Below the pieces are notes generated by a model. It had not been told where the DNA came from, searched no databases, and saw nothing but the letters and a program-made list of their open reading frames with translations. The translations under genes and the position numbers were made by a program. Positions 45,870 to 54,383 of a stretch of DNA of 64,000 nucleotides are shown piece after piece. The number at the start of each line of letters is the position of its first letter. The stretch's first letter is position 1. Source of the DNA: CAIWHR01 sp963809965 (GTDB lineage Bacteria > Pseudomonadota > Gammaproteobacteria > Burkholderiales > Casimicrobiaceae); NCBI GenBank assembly GCA_963809965.1, contig CAWELU010000042.1, positions 124,001 through 188,000 on the forward strand. Reading direction: 5' to 3'.

Positions 45870-48092
45870 TGGTCGCCGTACTGCATTCCGCGCCGGCAAC
45901 GATTGCGCCCCAGGCCGTCGCCGCGTGGCTCGACGGTTTGCGTGGCACCTATCCGGCCGATGACGTAAACGCGATCGAAGCCGCGTCCGACTACGCGCGC
46001 GATCGCTGCGGCGATGCGCGTGGTCGCGATGGCGAAGTACTGCTCGACCGCGCCATCGGCGCGGCGATGATCCTCGCGGGCCTCAAGCTCGACGCCGGCA
46101 CGATCCGCGCCGCGCTGCTGATCGGGTTGCCCGGCGCGAAGGCGTTCGACGCCGAGGAAGTCGCGGCGCGCTTCGGCGCGGACGTTGCCACGCTGGTCGC
46201 TGGTGTCGCGCGCATGGACGAGATCCGCGCGCTGCCGTCGCAGGGCGACGCCGACGAACGGGCGGCGCAGGCGGAACGGCTGCGCAAGATGCTGCTCGCG
46301 ATGGTCGAGGACATCCGCGTCGTGCTGATCAAGCTCGCCGAGCGAACGGTGGCCCTGCGTTACCTGATGGGCGGCGGCGCCGAGATGCGTGCGCCGCGCG
46401 AACGCACGGCGCGCGAGGTTCTCGACCTGTTCGCACCGCTCGCCAACCGACTGGGCGTCTGGCAGCTCAAGTGGGAGCTCGAGGATCTGTCGCTGCGGGC
46501 GCTCGAGCCCGAAACGTACAAGACGATCGCGAGCATGCTGGACGAGCGCCGGCTCGACCGGCAACGCTACATCGAGGACGTCGTCGCGACGTTGAAGCGC
46601 GAGCTCGGCGCGGCGGGCGTCCGGGCCGAGGTCACGGGACGCCCCAAGCACATCTACAGCATCTGGAACAAGATGCGCCGCAAGCAATCGGGGATCGACG
46701 CGCTGTACGACATCCGCGCGGTGCGCATCCTCGTCGACGACGTGAAGGACTGCTACACGGCGCTGGGCATCGTCCACCACCTCTGGACGCCGCTGCCGCG
46801 CGAGTTCGACGACTACATCGCGAAACCCAAGGCGAACAACTACCGGTCGTTGCACACTGCGGTGATCGGTCCCGAGGGCAAGCCGCTGGAAGTGCAGATC
46901 CGCACGTTCGAGATGCACCAGCATTCGGAGTACGGCGTCGCCGCGCACTGGCGCTACAAGGAAGGCGCGCACAAGGGGGTCCGCCGCGATCCCGCGTTCG
47001 AGGACCGGATCGGCTGGCTGCGGCAGGTGCTCGACTGGAAGGACGCGGTGGCCGACGCCTCCGAGTGGCTGGCCGCCTTCAAGAGCAGCCTGTTCACCGA
47101 CACGATCTACGTGCTGACGCCGCAGGGCCGGGTGGTCGATCTGCCGCGCGGCGCGACGCCGGTCGATTTCGCCTACGCCGTGCACACGAGTCTCGGCCAC
47201 CGCTGCCGCGGCGCGCGCGTCGACGGCGCGATGGCCCCGTTGAACCAGGTGCTGAGGAACGGCCAGCAGGTCGAGATCATCGCCGCGAAGCAGGGTGGGC
47301 CGTCGCGAGACTGGCTCAATGCCGAGCTCGGATACGTCGCGAGTCATCGTGCGCGGACCAAGGTGCGACAATGGTTCAAGGCGCAGCAGCTCGAGGAGAC
47401 GCTCGCGCCGGGGCCGGGCCGTCGTCGAGCGCGAGCTTGCGCGCGCGGGCGCGACCGCCGTCAATCTCGATGCGGTGGCGGCAAAGGCCGGCTTCGAGAA
47501 GGCCGAGGAGCTCTACGCGGCGGTCGGTCGCGAGGAGCTCAACACCCGCCAGATCCAGATGGCGATCAAGGCAGTCGTCCATCCGGATGTCGCGCCCGTG
47601 GCCGAGAACGAGCCGGAGGTGCTTGCGCGACAGAGCAAGGCGGCCGGCGCGGGCAGCGGCATCCTCGTCGTCGGCGTCGATCGGCTGATGACCAGCCTCG
47701 CGCGCTGTTGCAAGCCTGCGCCGCCCGATCCCATCGTCGGCTTCGTCACGCGCGGCAAGGGTGTGTCGATCCATCGTCGTGCTTGCGCCAACGTCGAGCG
47801 GATGCGTGCGCGCGAGCCCGAGCGGCTGATCACCGCCGACTGGGGCAAGCCGCGCGACGAGGTGTTTCCGGTGGACGTGGTCCTGGAGGCGATGGACCGC
47901 CAGGGTCTGCTGCGCGACATCACCGAGATCTTCTCGCGCGAGCGAATCAACGTGACCGCCGCGAATACGCTCACCCGCAACATGCAGTCGCGGATGTCGT
48001 TCACGCTCGAAGTCAGGGGGCTCGACGCGCTCAACCGCGCGCTGCTCCTGGTCCGTGACGTGCCGGGCGTCGTATCCGCACAACGGCGCTGA
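45869..48092 (+). CDS. relA: (p)ppGpp synthetase RelA (frameshift near 47415)
   Basis: Stringent-response alarmone synthetase, about 740 residues. The HD hydrolase domain is degenerate: the position of the HD pair reads 'AALLIGLPGAKAFDAEEVAA'. The synthetase domain has 'RPKHIYSIWNKMRRKQSG' and 'LPREFDDYIAKPKANNYRSL', where EFDD is the ExDD motif of synthesis-only RelA rather than the RxKD of SpoT. TGS ('DTIYVLTPQGRVVDLPRG'), the conserved CC ('SLARCCKPAPPDPIVGFVTR') and a C-terminal ACT domain follow. One extra base in a GC run near 47415 separates 'QQLEETLA' from 'GRAVVERELARAGATA'. A separate SpoT is expected elsewhere. Confidence 0.93.
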
Positions 48093-48102
48093 GCCGGCGC
48101 GT

Positions 48103-48771
48103 CTAACGGGTGGAGTCGGCCGTCGGATCTCGCAGGTCCGCGAGCGCTCGCTTGTATTGGTTGTCCAGGGCGACGGGGCCATCCGCCGCGATGCCGAGCT
48201 CGCGCACCAGCCCGTCGGAAAGCGCGTAAACCCATGCGTGCACCGTAAGCGATTGACCGCGCTGCCACGCCTCCTGGACGACGGTCGTCCGGCAGACATG
48301 GACCACCTGCTCGATGACGTTGAGCTCGCACAGGGAGTCCATGCGCGCGTCGTCCGATTCGATCCCTTCGAGGAACGCGTCGTGCTTCCCGGCAACGTCC
48401 TGGATGTGTCGCAGCCAGTTCTCGATCAGGCCGAGCGGTTCGGCGCGCCAGGCGGCCCGTACGCCCCCGCACCCGTAGTGGCCGCAGACGATGACATGCT
48501 GCACGCGCAATACGTCGACTGCGAACTGGAGCACTGACAGGCAGTTGAGATCGGTGTGGACGACGACGTTGCCCACGTTGCGATGGACGAATAGCTCGCC
48601 CGGAAGCAGCCCGACGATCTCGTTCGCCGGAACGCGCGAATCCGAACAGCCGATCCACAGGTACCGCGGCGCCTGCTGCGCTGTCAGGCGCGCGAAGAAT
48701 TCCGGGTCCCGCGTGGTGATATCCGCGGCCCAGGCGCGGTTGTTGGCGATGAGGTGGTCCAGCGAAGACAT
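48103..48771 (-). CDS. can: Beta-class carbonic anhydrase
   Basis: Zinc enzyme of 222 residues that interconverts carbon dioxide and bicarbonate in the cytosol. Zinc ligands and the active-site dyad are visible in 'LWIGCSDSRVPANEIVGL' (Cys, Asp, Arg) and 'VIVCGHYGCGGVRAAW' (His, Cys). 'GELFVHRNVGNVVVHTDLN' is another signature. Bicarbonate feeds CarAB and fatty acid synthesis. It converges on relA with only 10 bases between the stops and lies just downstream of the molybdenum-cofactor operon on the same strand. Confidence 0.95.
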   Translation of the reverse strand: MSSLDHLIANNRAWAADITTRDPEFFARLTAQQAPRYLWIGCSDSRVPANEIVGLLPGELFVHRNVGNVVVHTDLNCLSVLQFAVDVLRVQHVIVCGHYGCGGVRAAWRAEPLGLIENWLRHIQDVAGKHDAFLEGIESDDARMDSLCELNVIEQVVHVCRTTVVQEAWQRGQSLTVHAWVYALSDGLVRELGIAADGPVALDNQYKRALADLRDPTADSTR

Positions 48772-48818
48772 GATGGCGCTCGCCCGGAAGCTCGCGCCTC
48801 GCGGCGGAGCCCTTGGCG

Positions 48819-50096
48819 TCAGATCAGCCCTTCGAGCAGTTGCACATCGACCAGTTCGCCGACCGCAACGTTGCCCGTTTGGGCCGGCAGCACGATGAAG
48901 CAGTTGGCCTGCGACATCGACGAGAGGATTCCCGATCCCTGGTCGCCTGTCGTGCGGACGCTGTAGCCGCCGCGACCGTCGCCGGCCAGGATGCCGCGCT
49001 GGAACTCGGTGCGGCCCGGCGCCTTGCGGATCGGCGCGGCAAGCGGCACCTTGAACATCGGCAGCGGCACCACGTCGCGCTGGCCCTGCAGGATCCGGAT
49101 CGCGTCCTGCACGAACTCGTAGAAGGTCACCATGACCGACACCGGATTGCCCGGCAGGCCGAAGAAGTGCGCGCCGCCGATCTTGCCGTAGGCGAGCGGC
49201 CGGCCGGGCTTCATCGCGATCTTCCAGAACACCACTTCACCGAGCTTGTCGAGCAGCTGCTTCACGAAATCGGCCTCGCCGACCGAGACGCCGCCCGAGG
49301 TGATGACCACATCGGCCGCGCCCGCCGCGCTCGCGAACGCGCGCTCGAGATCGTCGGGCACGTCGCAGACTACACCCATGTCCACGACATCGCAGTTGAG
49401 GCGCAGAAGCATCCCGTAGAGGGTATAGCGATTGCTGTCGTAGATCTCGCCGGCGGCAAGCGGCGTCCCGATCGACTTCAACTCGTCACCGGTCGAGAAG
49501 TAGGCGACGCGCAGCTTGCGGTACACGGTAACCTCTCCGATGCCGAGCGAAGCCATCATTCCCAATTCGGCCGGGTGCACGAGCTGGCCAACGTGAAAGA
49601 CCGCCTGGCCCCGCTTCAGATCTTCGCCGGCGAAGCGCCGATTCTGGCCCGCCTTGCTCACGGCCCCCGGTTGAATGTGCACGCCGCGGGCATCTTCCGC
49701 CGCGCGCTCTTGCATCACGACGGTGTCTGCGCCTGCGGGCATGACCGCGCCCGTGAATATGCGCACGCACTGTCCGGGCCCCACCGTCGCCGATGTCGGC
49801 TTGCCGGCAAAGGACTCCCCGACCCGCTCGAGTGTCGTGTCCGCGGCAGGATCGAGGTCGGCGAAACGCACCGCATAGCCGTCCATCGCCGAGTTGTCGT
49901 GCCCCGGCACGTCGAGCGGGGAGACGACGTCGGCCGCGAGCACGCGGTGCAATGCCTGCCGGATGTGGACTCGCTCGGTGGCGGCAACCGGCGCGAGAAA
50001 CGTGCGGATCAGCGCGCGCGCGCGGTCGACCGCCATCGAATTGGGGTCGTAGTCATCGACACAGGAGAGTTCGCGGAGGTTTCTTGGCTCGGTCAT
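48819..50096 (-). CDS. moeA: Molybdopterin molybdenumtransferase MoeA
   Basis: Inserts molybdate into adenylylated molybdopterin. 425 residues from ATG at 50096. Signature regions: 'VPGHDNSAMDGYAVRFADLD', 'RIFTGAVMPAGADTVVMQE', 'YFSTGDELKSIGTPLAAGEI', 'VVITSGGVSVGEADFVKQLL' and 'GKIGGAHFFGLPGNPVSVMV'. It is the last gene of the minus-strand operon moaA–fdhD–GFA–mobA–moeA; the 79-base gap to mobA is the only real spacer there. The cofactor made here is needed by FdhA on the opposite strand. Confidence 0.95.
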   Translation of the reverse strand: MTEPRNLRELSCVDDYDPNSMAVDRARALIRTFLAPVAATERVHIRQALHRVLAADVVSPLDVPGHDNSAMDGYAVRFADLDPAADTTLERVGESFAGKPTSATVGPGQCVRIFTGAVMPAGADTVVMQERAAEDARGVHIQPGAVSKAGQNRRFAGEDLKRGQAVFHVGQLVHPAELGMMASLGIGEVTVYRKLRVAYFSTGDELKSIGTPLAAGEIYDSNRYTLYGMLLRLNCDVVDMGVVCDVPDDLERAFASAAGAADVVITSGGVSVGEADFVKQLLDKLGEVVFWKIAMKPGRPLAYGKIGGAHFFGLPGNPVSVMVTFYEFVQDAIRILQGQRDVVPLPMFKVPLAAPIRKAPGRTEFQRGILAGDGRGGYSVRTTGDQGSGILSSMSQANCFIVLPAQTGNVAVGELVDVQLLEGLI

Positions 50097-50175
50097 CGGA
50101 GGCCCGCGGGCATTCGTCGAAGTCGCGATTGTAGTGCGGAGCTCCTGAGCGCTGCGACGTCCCCGCGCATCGCGA

Positions 50176-50766
50176 TCAACCGCGAGCGGCAGCGGCCAGT
50201 TCGTCCGCGGTGTTGATGTTCCGGAAGGCGTCCGCCTCGTCGTCGAAAGGGACCTCGGCGACGTCGAGCGTCGAATACCAGAAGTCGATCTTGCGGCCGC
50301 CGCGCTCCAGAAACGCGGCCAGGTGCGGGAGCAGTTCCCGGCGAGCGAGGCAAAATACCGGATGCGGCTGGTCGAACGTCCTCGCGACGGCCAGCGCTTT
50401 CCCGCTCGATTGGAGCGCGCGTGCGAGCCGCGCGACGAGATCGTCGGGGAAAAAGGGCGAATCGCAGGGCACGGTGACGACGAATTCCCGGGCCGCGCGC
50501 GACATCCCGGCGTGCAGGCCGGCCAAGGGCCCGGCAAAGCCCCCGACCGCGTCCGGCACGACCGGGTAACCGAAGGCGGCGTAGCGCTCGAGATTCTGGT
50601 TCGCATTGATCAGCACCTCGTCCACCTGTGGCGCGAGGCGGGACAGGACGTGCGCGACCATCGGCCTCCCCTCCAGATCGACGAGGCCCTTGTCGACACC
50701 GCCCATCCGGCGTCCCAGCCCGCCGGCCAGCACGATCCCGGTTATGCCGGGCGCGACGCGGCTCAT
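50176..50766 (-). CDS. mobA: Molybdenum cofactor guanylyltransferase MobA
   Basis: Adds GMP to the molybdenum cofactor to form the bis-MGD cofactor used by formate dehydrogenases. 196 residues; the GTP-binding N-terminus 'ITGIVLAGGLGRRMGGVDKG' and 'FVVTVPCDSPFFPDDLVARL' with the metal-binding aspartate are characteristic. Its ATG overlaps the TGA of the GFA gene (ATGA), so the two are translationally coupled. The open frame continues upstream but only as antisense-like, low-complexity sequence. Confidence 0.94.
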   Translation of the reverse strand: MSRVAPGITGIVLAGGLGRRMGGVDKGLVDLEGRPMVAHVLSRLAPQVDEVLINANQNLERYAAFGYPVVPDAVGGFAGPLAGLHAGMSRAAREFVVTVPCDSPFFPDDLVARLARALQSSGKALAVARTFDQPHPVFCLARRELLPHLAAFLERGGRKIDFWYSTLDVAEVPFDDEADAFRNINTADELAAAARG

Positions 50767-51164
50767 GTCGTTCCCGTCAGCGGCTCGGGAATCCACGGCG
50801 CGTGCTCCTCGAAAGACACGTCCTTCTCGGGGCTGCGATCGACGGGCTCGTCGAACGCCGCAAGCGCGACGTGCGTCTCGCCCGGCCACTTCGTCGACTC
50901 GAAGAAGAGCTTGGTGCCGCAGACCCGGCAGAAGGAACGCCTGGTGCCGGGCGAGGATTCGTAAGCGACCAGAGCGTCGTTGCCGGCCTTCACGACAACC
51001 TGCGGTGCCTGGAATCCGATCCAGGCCACGACACCGGCGGAATGCGAACGCCGGCAGCTCTCGCAATGACAGTGACAGCAAAAACGCGACGGAAAGCGTG
51101 CGACAAAGCGCACGCGGCCGCACATGCAGCGGCCGCGCGCCTCGGCAGGGTCCTGGATGCTCAT
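50763..51164 (-). CDS. GFA-domain zinc protein (glutathione-dependent formaldehyde-activating enzyme family)
   Basis: A 133-residue member of the GFA/CENP-V family. The zinc-binding cysteines appear in order: 'GRCMCGRVRF', 'CCHCHCESCRRSHSAG' and 'FCRVCGTKLFFES'. Family members include Gfa, reported to speed formation of S-hydroxymethylglutathione from formaldehyde, but many have unknown roles. Its ATG overlaps the fdhD stop and its stop overlaps the mobA start, so it is embedded in the Moco operon. A link between formaldehyde and formate metabolism is attractive but unproven. Confidence 0.82.
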   Translation of the reverse strand: MSIQDPAEARGRCMCGRVRFVARFPSRFCCHCHCESCRRSHSAGVVAWIGFQAPQVVVKAGNDALVAYESSPGTRRSFCRVCGTKLFFESTKWPGETHVALAAFDEPVDRSPEKDVSFEEHAPWIPEPLTGTT

Positions 51165-52003
51165 TCGGTGCCCCCGCGCAGCCTTTCCGCGCCCGTGAAC
51201 AACAGAAAGCGCTTGTTCGTCGCGCGGCCGATCATCGTGATGCCGACCTTCTGCGCGATCTCGAAGCCCATCTGGGTCAGCCCCGACCGCGAGACGAGGA
51301 ACGGGATGCCCATCTGCGCCGCCTTGATCACCATCTCGGAGGTGAGCCGGCCGGTGGTGTAGAAGATCTTGTCGCCGCCGTCGATCCGGTCGAGCCACAT
51401 CTGCCCGGCAATCGCATCGACCGCGTTGTGGCGGCCGACATCCTCGACGAACATCAGGATTTCCGACGACCCGGGGTCGTTGGTTGCGAGTGCGCATCCG
51501 TGCACCGCACCCGCCTGCTTGTAGATCGTTTCGTGCAGGCGGACGCGATCGAGCAGGGCGTAGAGGGTTGCTCGCGTGAGCGTGGCCCCCGGGGGCAGGC
51601 GCACGCGGTCGATATCGTCCATCAGGTCACCGAACACGGTCCCCTGGCCGCAGCCGCTGGTCGTGGTCCGTTTCTGCGTCTTCGTCGCCAGGTCGGCGAG
51701 GCCGCCGCGTGTCGCAACAACGACGGCGTTGACATCCCAGTCGACTTGAACGGACGCGATGTCCTCGATCCGGTCGAGCAGGCGCTGGTTGCGCAAGTAG
51801 CCTATCGCGAGTGCCTCGGGCGCGGCACCCAGCGTCATGAGGGTGACGAGTTCCTGCTTGTCGACGTAGAGCGTCAGCGGGTGCTCGCCGGCGATCGCGG
51901 TCTCGCGTTCGACACCGGACTCGTCGACCGCGCGCACGGCGAACGTCGAGGGCCGCGCCGCATGGGTCAGCAGCGGACGGTACGCAAGATCGGGGGCGTT
52001 CAT
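51161..52003 (-). CDS. fdhD: Formate dehydrogenase accessory sulfurtransferase FdhD
   Basis: Transfers sulfur from a cysteine desulfurase to the molybdenum cofactor before insertion into formate dehydrogenase. 280 residues. 'TTSGCGQGTVFGDL' holds the sulfur-carrying cysteine; E. coli has CxxC, whereas here a single cysteine remains. 'FVEDVGRHNAVDAIAGQMWL' and 'YTTGRLTSEMVIKAAQMG' are the cofactor-binding signatures. It overlaps moaA upstream and the GFA gene downstream by 4 bases each. Confidence 0.95.
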   Translation of the reverse strand: MNAPDLAYRPLLTHAARPSTFAVRAVDESGVERETAIAGEHPLTLYVDKQELVTLMTLGAAPEALAIGYLRNQRLLDRIEDIASVQVDWDVNAVVVATRGGLADLATKTQKRTTTSGCGQGTVFGDLMDDIDRVRLPPGATLTRATLYALLDRVRLHETIYKQAGAVHGCALATNDPGSSEILMFVEDVGRHNAVDAIAGQMWLDRIDGGDKIFYTTGRLTSEMVIKAAQMGIPFLVSRSGLTQMGFEIAQKVGITMIGRATNKRFLLFTGAERLRGGTE

Positions 52004-53118
52004 CCTCCGATGTAGCTCATCTCGACCTTCGGCATCCGCGCCGTGTTCGCGGTCCGGATCTCCGAATAACGATCGCTCCGCCGGGCCCAGATCGCCGCGA
52101 TTGCATTGCCGATCTGCCCGTCGGTAAATCCGCCGCGCAGCAACGCGCGCAGGTCGTAGCCTTCCGTCGCGAACAGGCACGTGTACAGCCGGCCGTCGGT
52201 GGACAGCCGCGCCCGCGTGCATTCACGGCAGAACGCCTGCGTCACGGACGCGATGACGCCGATCTCGCCACTTCCGTCGCGATAGCGCCAGCGTTCGGCG
52301 ACTTCCCCGACGTAGTTCGGGTCGACGCTTGCGAGCGGCAACTCGGCATCGATGATGCGGACAATTTCGGCGGCCGGAACGACGTCGTCCATCCGCCAGC
52401 CGTTGGTCGCACCCACGTCCATGTATTCGATGAAGCGAACGATGTGTCCGGTTCCACGGAAGTGCCGCGCCATCGGCAGGATGGACGACTCGTTGGTTCC
52501 GCGTTTCACCACCATGTTGATCTTGAGCGGCGCAAGCCCCGCGGCGGCGGCGGCGTCGATGCCCTCGAGCACCTTGGCGACCGGGAAATCGACGTCGTTC
52601 ATCGCGCGGAACGTCGGATCGTCGAGCGAGTCGAGGCTCACGGTGACGCGTGTGAGGCCGGCGTCGCGGAGGCTCGGCGCCTTCTTTGCCAGCAGCGCGC
52701 CGTTGGTCGTCAGCGTGAGGTCCAGCGCCCCCTGATTCGCCAGCATCTCGACGAGGCGCTCGATGTTTCGTCGCAGCAGCGGTTCGCCGCCTGTCAGTCG
52801 GACCTTCGAGACGCCGTGGTCCACGAAGATCCGGGCGAGGCGCGCAATCTCCTCGAACGTGAGCAGATCGGCGTGGGGCAGGTACTGATAGTCCGCGTCG
52901 AAGACGTTCTTCGGCATGCAATAGATGCAGCGGAAGTTGCAGCGGTCGGTGACCGAGATTCGCAGGTCGTGCATGAGGCGGCCGCGCGTATCCGCGACCG
53001 GGGCACGCACGACGGCGGGACCAAGCGCGGCGTCACGCACAAAGCGGTCGAGCATCGCGCGTTGCGCACCCGGGTCGGGCACGGTGCGGACGTCGGTGAG
53101 CGGGATGATCGTGGCCAT
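52000..53118 (-). CDS. moaA: GTP 3',8-cyclase MoaA
   Basis: Radical SAM enzyme for the first step of molybdopterin synthesis. The N-terminal SAM cluster motif is 'RCNFRCIYCMPKNVF' (CxxxCxxC), 'VSKVRLTGGEPLLRRNIERL' is the SAM-binding glycine region, and the second, C-terminal cluster is in 'AFCRECTRARLSTDGRLYTC'. The protein ends in the expected GG ('MSYIGG'). The ATG at 53118 gives 372 residues; the first 45 precede the core and are longer than in E. coli. It is the first gene of the minus-strand operon, divergent from the formate dehydrogenase operon with 130 bases between them. Confidence 0.95.
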   Translation of the reverse strand: MATIIPLTDVRTVPDPGAQRAMLDRFVRDAALGPAVVRAPVADTRGRLMHDLRISVTDRCNFRCIYCMPKNVFDADYQYLPHADLLTFEEIARLARIFVDHGVSKVRLTGGEPLLRRNIERLVEMLANQGALDLTLTTNGALLAKKAPSLRDAGLTRVTVSLDSLDDPTFRAMNDVDFPVAKVLEGIDAAAAAGLAPLKINMVVKRGTNESSILPMARHFRGTGHIVRFIEYMDVGATNGWRMDDVVPAAEIVRIIDAELPLASVDPNYVGEVAERWRYRDGSGEIGVIASVTQAFCRECTRARLSTDGRLYTCLFATEGYDLRALLRGGFTDGQIGNAIAAIWARRSDRYSEIRTANTARMPKVEMSYIGG

Positions 53119-53248
53119 GCGCGAGGCGGCGTGCGGCAAGCCGGATGAGAATCGAATGGGCAATGTTAGCAGAGCGGTGATCCGCTGGTGTATGCTGGTC
53201 CGCGCTTGCGCGAGTTCTATTTCTCTCGGCGGAACGCCGAAAAAGGCC

Positions 53249-53749
53249 ATGACATCGTCGCGGTTTCCTGTTGCCGTGATACTGCAGCGGACGCCCCTTG
53301 CGAACCGTTGGGTGGACGAGCGGTGGGAACCGGTGGCGATCGAGTCGGCCGATGCGGCCTCGCTGGGCGCCGTCCCGGAACGAATATCGGATGATGCGTC
53401 GGGAACCCGCTGGCGCTTCGGCGGTCATTGGATCGAGCTCCACCGCAGCGAAGCCGAGGGTTACTTTCTCAACATCACCGCGCCCGAGCCCAAGGTCTTC
53501 GTGATGTGGCGCATGACCGAGGCGCGCGGCGAGCCGCCGGTCGTTCCGGTAATCGTCACCGTGAGCTACAACGAGGCGGCGCGCATGCTCGATGGCGGCG
53601 AGCAGGTCGATGCGGTGCCGATGCCGCCGGAGATCCGTTCCGTGCTGGAGCCGTTCGTCGCCGTGAACTACAAACCGGAGCCCAAGCGAAAGGTCAGGCG
53701 CAACGATCCGTTCGCCGACGATGCGTTCGGTCGCGAGCGGAAGCGCTGA
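53249..53749 (+). CDS. DUF3305 protein, formate dehydrogenase locus
   Basis: A 166-residue soluble protein of DUF3305, a family I know from loci of Tat-exported formate dehydrogenases. 'RFPVAVILQRTPLANRWVDE' and 'GYFLNITAPEPKVFVMWRM' are the conserved blocks; the end is basic ('PEPKRKVRRNDPF'). No cofactor motif is seen. It is the first gene of the plus-strand operon. A small hairpin, TCGGCG-GAA-CGCCGA, lies a few bases before the ribosome site and might tune translation. Confidence 0.78.
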   Translation: MTSSRFPVAVILQRTPLANRWVDERWEPVAIESADAASLGAVPERISDDASGTRWRFGGHWIELHRSEAEGYFLNITAPEPKVFVMWRMTEARGEPPVVPVIVTVSYNEAARMLDGGEQVDAVPMPPEIRSVLEPFVAVNYKPEPKRKVRRNDPFADDAFGRERKR

Positions 53750-53780
53750 GGGTGAGACCGCAATCACCCGGGATCGTGCA

Positions 53781-54383
53781 ATGACCGATGACGACAACGC
53801 GAGCCGCGCGTTTTCCCTCAAGCGCTGGTCGCAGCGCAAGCTGGAGGCTGCACGTGCGGTGAAGGACGCGTCCGCGCCGCCAACCGCGTCCGCGGTCGGG
53901 GCAACGCCGACGCTTGACGGTACACCGCCCGGTGCTTTGCCTGCCGATCGTCCAGTCGAGCCATCGACGCTTCCACCGATCGACTCGCTCGACATCGAGT
54001 CCGACTTCACGGCGTTTCTTGGTCCGAAGGTGGCCGAAGGCGTGAAACGACAGGCGTTAAAGCAACTCTTCCGCGATCCGCATTTCAACGTGATGGACGG
54101 GCTGGACGTCTACATCGACGACTACTCGCGGCCGGATCCGATAGCTCCCGAGCTGGTCCGGAAACTGGCCCAGGCCCGGTACATCTTCGACCCGCCTTCC
54201 ACGCGCGTGAACGCCGACGGTGTGGTCGAAGACGTGCCGCCGGAAGAACTTGCGAAAGCAGCGGAGGACAGCGAACCGGAACGTTTGCCCGGACCGGCGC
54301 CGGCCGCATCGCCGGCCACGGAGGACGCATCTGCCGGCGTCCTGCCAGGCACAGTTGACGAAACCGATTCGTCACGGTCATGA
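53781..54383 (+). CDS. DUF3306 protein, formate dehydrogenase locus
   Basis: A 200-residue soluble protein of DUF3306. The N-terminal 'AFSLKRWSQRKLEAARAV' (FxxRWSxRK) and the central 'QALKQLFRDPHFNVMDGLDV' with 'YIDDYSRPDPI' are family hallmarks; the ends are Pro/Ala-rich and disordered. It always travels with DUF3305 and the polyferredoxin gene and may help FdhA maturation, but no mechanism is established. Its stop overlaps the next ATG (ATGA). Confidence 0.78.
   Translation: MTDDDNASRAFSLKRWSQRKLEAARAVKDASAPPTASAVGATPTLDGTPPGALPADRPVEPSTLPPIDSLDIESDFTAFLGPKVAEGVKRQALKQLFRDPHFNVMDGLDVYIDDYSRPDPIAPELVRKLAQARYIFDPPSTRVNADGVVEDVPPEELAKAAEDSEPERLPGPAPAASPATEDASAGVLPGTVDETDSSRS

Noticed and set aside
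45869..48092. Bifunctional SpoT/Rsh instead of RelA
   Set aside because: The HD residues of the hydrolase site are missing and the synthetase carries ExDD (EFDD), both features of synthesis-only RelA.
50767..51123. N-terminal extension of MobA to 315 residues
   Set aside because: The extra part is antisense-like, overlaps the GFA gene in another frame, and the MobA family begins at the GTP-binding motif after 50766.
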